Assembly: GCA_964016885.1 (NCBI GenBank)
Contig: OZ024742.1
Coordinates: 355,236,882 to 355,300,881 of the forward strand
Length of the DNA: 64,000 nucleotides
Reading direction: 5' to 3'
DNA from: Eledone cirrhosa
Taxonomy: Eukaryota > Mollusca > Cephalopoda > Octopoda > Eledonidae
The translations under genes were made by a program, and so were the position numbers. Shown here one piece after another: positions 60,100 through 64,000 of this stretch. The notes under the pieces were generated by a model. The model saw only the letters and a list, made by a program, of their open reading frames with translations, was not told where the DNA came from and ran no database searches. Numbering within the stretch: position 1 is the first letter of the stretch; the number at the start of each line of letters is the position of its first letter.

Positions 60100-61780
60100 C
60101 TGCCATTGTAATTATTGTGCATATGCCATATGACAAGATGTTCTGAGTCCACAATAATTGATTATTTATTTCAGCTTTCCTGTGTCAATATAAACAATAC
60201 GGTAGACATATTGTTTAAGCCGAGTTTTACACCCTTGAGGCAAATATAGAAACCAATATTCGTGTATATGTAAACGGAATATATTTACATTGACCAAGGC
60301 TTTCTTGTATATAATTGCATAATTATAAATATGATATGTCCAAAAGGAAAATATTTTCCTCTCCATGCTTCCTTCAGTAAAATAGCTTTTGTTCCAATGG
60401 TATTTCTTATATTCTAAATATCTATTGTTCACTGGAAGGGTATTGTTACTAGTTTCTTTTTATCCGTCAGATTACTGCTCTTCCCTACCGCATCTCAACG
60501 AATGGATCATTATTTTGTTGATGATCATGCAGTACGTACAGCAACTATTTACACTAAATGTGCAAGTTTTTCTGTTACTATTGTCGCTTATATTATTAAC
60601 GAAGTTCTTGTTTTTGTTTCATAGATAATCGTAGAATTCAGAAAGACCTATTGAATTATAAAGTTCTATGACAATGTCAACAATTATAAGTGATCGTGCT
60701 GCTTGTCTTTTCCATTACAGTAATGTTAGTTTTCCATTGTAATTCAACTCCATCACCAAATTCAGTTACTCTCTAGTTGTCAATCCAACTTAAAACGAGT
60801 GCAATATGACTTTATTGTATTTATAATTGTTGTTACTTTTGCAAAACCAACAGATTCTATTCTCTTTCGTTCTGAATTCAATTATCAACTAAAGAATTGT
60901 TTATTCGATGAATACTCAAAAGGATAGGAAATAATTGGACAAGCATGAAATGACAACAACAAAAGTTGTTTTTATTCGTCTGAGATTTTGTCTGTGTTTA
61001 TGCCACGATGATAAATGATTTGCTATTGCGAGAGTATGGCTTTCATTTTGGGACGTATTTCCAATTCGGAGACTTAAATAAAACTAATATTTACCTAGTG
61101 AGCGTAAACGACAAACACAACTCCAATCACACAAAGGCGTATTTCAATATGGTCGCCGTGTCGCTTCTCTGAATAAATAGAAAGCATCATACACATGTCA
61201 GGAATACTTGCCATCTGATATACCAAACAAGACATAGATAATAGTTTTCCAATATCAAAATTGTTAAGTTCTAATGAATCTGATTCGTTCATCAGTTCAC
61301 TCAAATTCGAAACAGATACATACAATTTTTTATTTGCAATTTTGTTGACAAGCCATTCACTACAACATTAATACAAAATATTTGTTTGTACTCTGTGTTC
61401 CATATACGTTATGACGACCATAGATTGTGGAAATATTTCTCAAAAGGATAATGTTGATTAAAATAAGAATAGTTAGATCATTAGTTTTATAAATAACGTG
61501 AACTGAAAAACTATTGAATTAATAACGAAATTAGCTCCGCTCTAGCATAGCGGATAATATGGTTTTAAATTAGGGATTTTGCAAAATATGTGTGTGAGCA
61601 AGAAAAATCCCCTTAAGTAGCCACATAGCAAATTGTGCATGAATGACACTACCCAACTTAAAAATCTCCCCCCTTTACAAATGCCCTGATTCTTTCACTC
61701 AAGGACGAAGGATAAATAAAGCAAAGCTATTTAACAACATTAAACCAAAATTAAAAATATAATCACCCCCAATAGATTAA
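60100..61780. other. No recognisable feature
   Basis: AT-rich single-copy-looking DNA with short open frames only; nothing recognised. Confidence 0.5.
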
Positions 61781-61789
61781 CTCTCTCTC

Positions 61790-61832
61790 CCACACACACA
61801 CGCACACACACATACACACACATACACACACG

Positions 61833-61905
<73 letters not shown>

Positions 61906-61908
61906 ACA
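61790..61908. repeat. (CA)n microsatellite
   Basis: Pure to slightly interrupted CA tract. Long Cys/Val frames on the minus strand are spurious. 61910-62690 has no recognised feature. Confidence 0.96.
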
Positions 61909-62694
61909 GAGTGAAATAAGAGAGAAAACATTGCTCATACACACATTTTCCGAAAAATTCCTGATTGAAGACCACCGCTGGTGCTCTGCACTGTTTTTTT
62001 TTACATTTCCCACCACAAAGGGATCTGTGACAGGCAGACTGGAGCACACACACACCATACTCCCCGCCTACACACATGTGTGTGTATTTTCATATATACA
62101 CTCTCACACTACGCACACTCTATAAAACCATATTCCAAAAATAAAATTTCTTTAACAAACATAATGTTAGCAATCCCATAGAATTTGTCTCTAGCTTACA
62201 ATCCCCCCTCACCACCCCCTTCTGAAATATTCACCAGTCCATTAACACAATTGAGATACAGACATATATTTACAGAATATTTAATTTGTCACTAAAAACA
62301 ATTTTGTTCTGTGAAGAAACACACCTAGCACCACTGCTGCTGCTACTCCCAAGAGTTCATTCTCCAGTCTCCTTCCCAACAGGGAATGAACAAAACTTAC
62401 CTCTTAATTTTAAATCTTAAATTCTTAGTTTTTAATTCTTATTAGTTCTTTTCAGTGTAATATTCAACACTTGATAAGATGGATTTTACTAATACATCGA
62501 AACCGGTCATACATCATATACTTCATATACATTATAAAACTTGTCCCTCTCCTTTTTTCAAAAATGTCACTTAGACGAATCAGAGAAAGGAAAAAAAGTA
62601 AAACAAACCCTAAAATATATTTTACGTGTTATTTCCAACTTCACCTACCTCTCTCCCTCTCTCTCTCTCTTTTTCTCTTACTCTATCTCTTTAT

Positions 62695-62820
<126 letters not shown>

Positions 62821-62872
62821 ATGAAAGACGTAAAATAAGAACATTATTAAAATTAACTTACTAAAATGTTCA

Positions 62873-62952
62873 CTCCAACTAATTAGATTCTGTAAGGGAA
62901 TAAATATAGTTACGCAACGCAACTATAGAGAAATCCTTACGTCATCAGGGAG
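62873..62952 (-). ncRNA. Degenerate hammerhead-like motif downstream of an RT fragment
   Basis: Minus strand. Stem I is CUCC (62952-62949) with GGAG (62876-62873). The core is CUGAUGA (62948-62942). Stem II is GUAAGG/CCUUAC, 6 bp after a C-A mismatch, with an inner AUAGUU/AACUAU helix. GAA is at 62890-62888. Stem III is CUA/UAG but with U-U in place of A15.1-U16.1; H17 is U. The inner helix inside stem II recalls the 38-39 kb candidates. Confidence 0.42.
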
Positions 62953-62959
62953 TCTATCC

Positions 62960-63385
62960 TCAGCTAAGTTCCCAGGCAATGCGTGGACACAAGGAACTCA
63001 AATAAAAATAATTCAGTGGATCGAAAAAAGCGAGCGGGGACTAGATTCCAGGACGCTGAAAAAATTCACTGCCTTCTTGGTCAGTGCCAAATTCTAAAGA
63101 ATCAATCACGTGACACTGAGATTAATCAGTGAGGAGTGGGGTGTTAATAAGACAAGAGCCTGTTATTATTGGTTCTAACCAGAGCTCTGTGTCTAGTACA
63201 GGTAATCGATGGTTGGGGTGTTTGCTTGGGTAGTCCATAGTAATTTTAATACTCTGGTGTATGGAGTTAGGTATTTGCTGGATGATTTCCAAGGTGTTTT
63301 TCTCTAATTCCTGACTGTTCTCTAGTGGGTTTTTTTACTACGATGTTTATATCATCAACGTAGCGAGGGGACATGTTCTGGGTTA
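62960..63385 (-). pseudogene. RT fragment with RYVDDI motif
   Basis: Minus strand: NMSPRYVDDINIVVKKPTRE (about 63382-63323) is a YxDD-type RT motif C. After a frameshift come LEKNTLEIIQQIPNSIHQSI and HRLPVLDTELWLEPI, a thumb-like segment (…PVLD…W). It belongs to a PLE or related YVDD retroelement. The fragment lacks motifs A and B because the satellite-like sequence abuts it. Confidence 0.6.
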
Positions 63386-63393
63386 GCCGTACT

Positions 63394-64000
63394 AAGAGTG
63401 AGAAATGAAATTTAATGTTTTCCATATATATGTATAAATGGAGAAAAATAAATTTCATTTCTTTACTCTTAGTACGGCTGATACTTAAATATCAGTATGT
63501 ATACGTGTATACATATATCGATACAAACGCACAGTAGTATGCATACACATACATAAATGCACACAGATACTGTATATATATGTACCGAAAAAGATAAATG
63601 GGAAAAAATGAAGTTTCATTTCTCACTCATAGTACGGCTCATACTTAAATATAAGTATGTATACGTACATACATAGACGTATACATACGTACAGTAGTAT
63701 GTATATACTTACATACATGCACACATCTATATATGTACGTATGGGTTTACCGAACATTTATTATAATGTTCGGTTTGTTTGTAAATAAATAATCCCGAAT
63801 TAAGCCGTACAGTGTTGGGCAACCATCGTTGCCCTTTTGTTCAACACTGACAAAGGAACGATGAACAAGTTTCTAGCTTATTATATGTCATCGGCACCGT
63901 ATACCTTCCTGTCAGTCGATTGAACGTTTGAAAGTATATAATTTCCTTATGGATATTAACGTCTGAGCAGCTTAACATGCATACCGAGTTAGTTAGTCGG
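63394..64000 (-). repeat. Diverged inverted relative of the 471-bp satellite, truncated by the window end
   Basis: The reverse complement shares the satellite's blocks GTTGAACAAAAGGGCAAC, CTTTC(A/G)AACGTTCAA, ACGGTG...GAAAC, TTAA...GCTGCTCAG and CTAAGAGTGAGAAATGAAAT. An inverted junction (63394-63480) like that at 27205 is present, with a second copy of the GAAATGAAA-GTACGGCT block at 63615-63650. Divergence is much greater than within the 27-30 kb array. It continues past the window. Confidence 0.8.
63858..63900 (-). ncRNA. Decayed hammerhead motif in the diverged satellite
   Basis: Minus strand. Stem I ACGGUG/CAUCGU is fully kept. The core is CCGAUGA (U4 to C), GAA is kept, stem III is AC/GU with loop UU, and H17 is U. 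Stem II no longer pairs well. Same position as in the 27-30 kb units. Confidence 0.5.

Overview
The window looks like intergenic, repeat-dominated cephalopod (octopus-like) genomic DNA. The evidence is many diverged tRNA-derived SINEs of the octopus type, very abundant (TA)n, (TG)n and (TC)n microsatellites, Penelope-like elements (PLEs), Tx1-like LINE remnants and an internally deleted Helitron. I found no host protein-coding gene, rRNA or functional tRNA. Nearly every long open frame is either a broken transposable-element protein or a translated microsatellite.

Layout. 0-7.7 kb: SINEs, LINE 3' ends and several foldback sequences. 7.77-12.42 kb: a decayed Helitron with a Pif1-type helicase relic, a seven-unit 69-bp repeat inside its N-terminal coding region, iterated subterminal modules and a recognisable hairpin plus CTAG terminus. 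13.4-15.2 kb: a PLE pseudogene on the minus strand. 15.27-19.7 kb: a Tx1-like LINE with ORF1, endonuclease, RT and a C-terminal zinc motif, broken by stops and frameshifts and with a destroyed YADD motif. 21.65-22.5 kb and 41.75-42.6 kb: two copies of a CCHC plus restriction-like-endonuclease retroelement tail. 24.5-25.7 kb and 30.8-35.5 kb: two copies of one extremely pyrimidine-rich PLE. 27.2-30.26 kb: a near-identical 471-bp tandem satellite. 35.6-38.2 kb: two copies of another retroelement tail. 38.2-39.94 kb: a 552-bp tandem duplication next to a large foldback. 40-57 kb: LINE, PLE and SINE remnants among low-complexity DNA. 57.09-59.15 kb: a palindrome with arms of about 1 kb. 62.87-64 kb: an RT fragment next to a diverged, inverted copy of the 471-bp satellite.

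The most striking content is a set of hammerhead-ribozyme (HHR)-like sequences found by reading for the core CUGANGA / GAA / UH and checking all three helices by hand. Each of six satellite units carries a compact motif with all conserved core bases and a 6-bp stem I. The 38-39 kb tandem duplication carries two HHRs whose stems differ by compensatory base pairs. A further core-complete candidate lies at 30.50 kb. The 39.3-39.9 kb foldback carries a variant in which C3 and G8 are changed to U and A, which keeps the pair. Degenerate relatives sit near PLE or RT fragments at 3.3, 35.9, 37.9, 62.9 and 63.9 kb. Tandem repeats with one HHR per unit next to PLE relics match the architecture described for animal retrozymes and PLE terminal repeats. 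Activity and circular RNA production are inference, not shown by the sequence.
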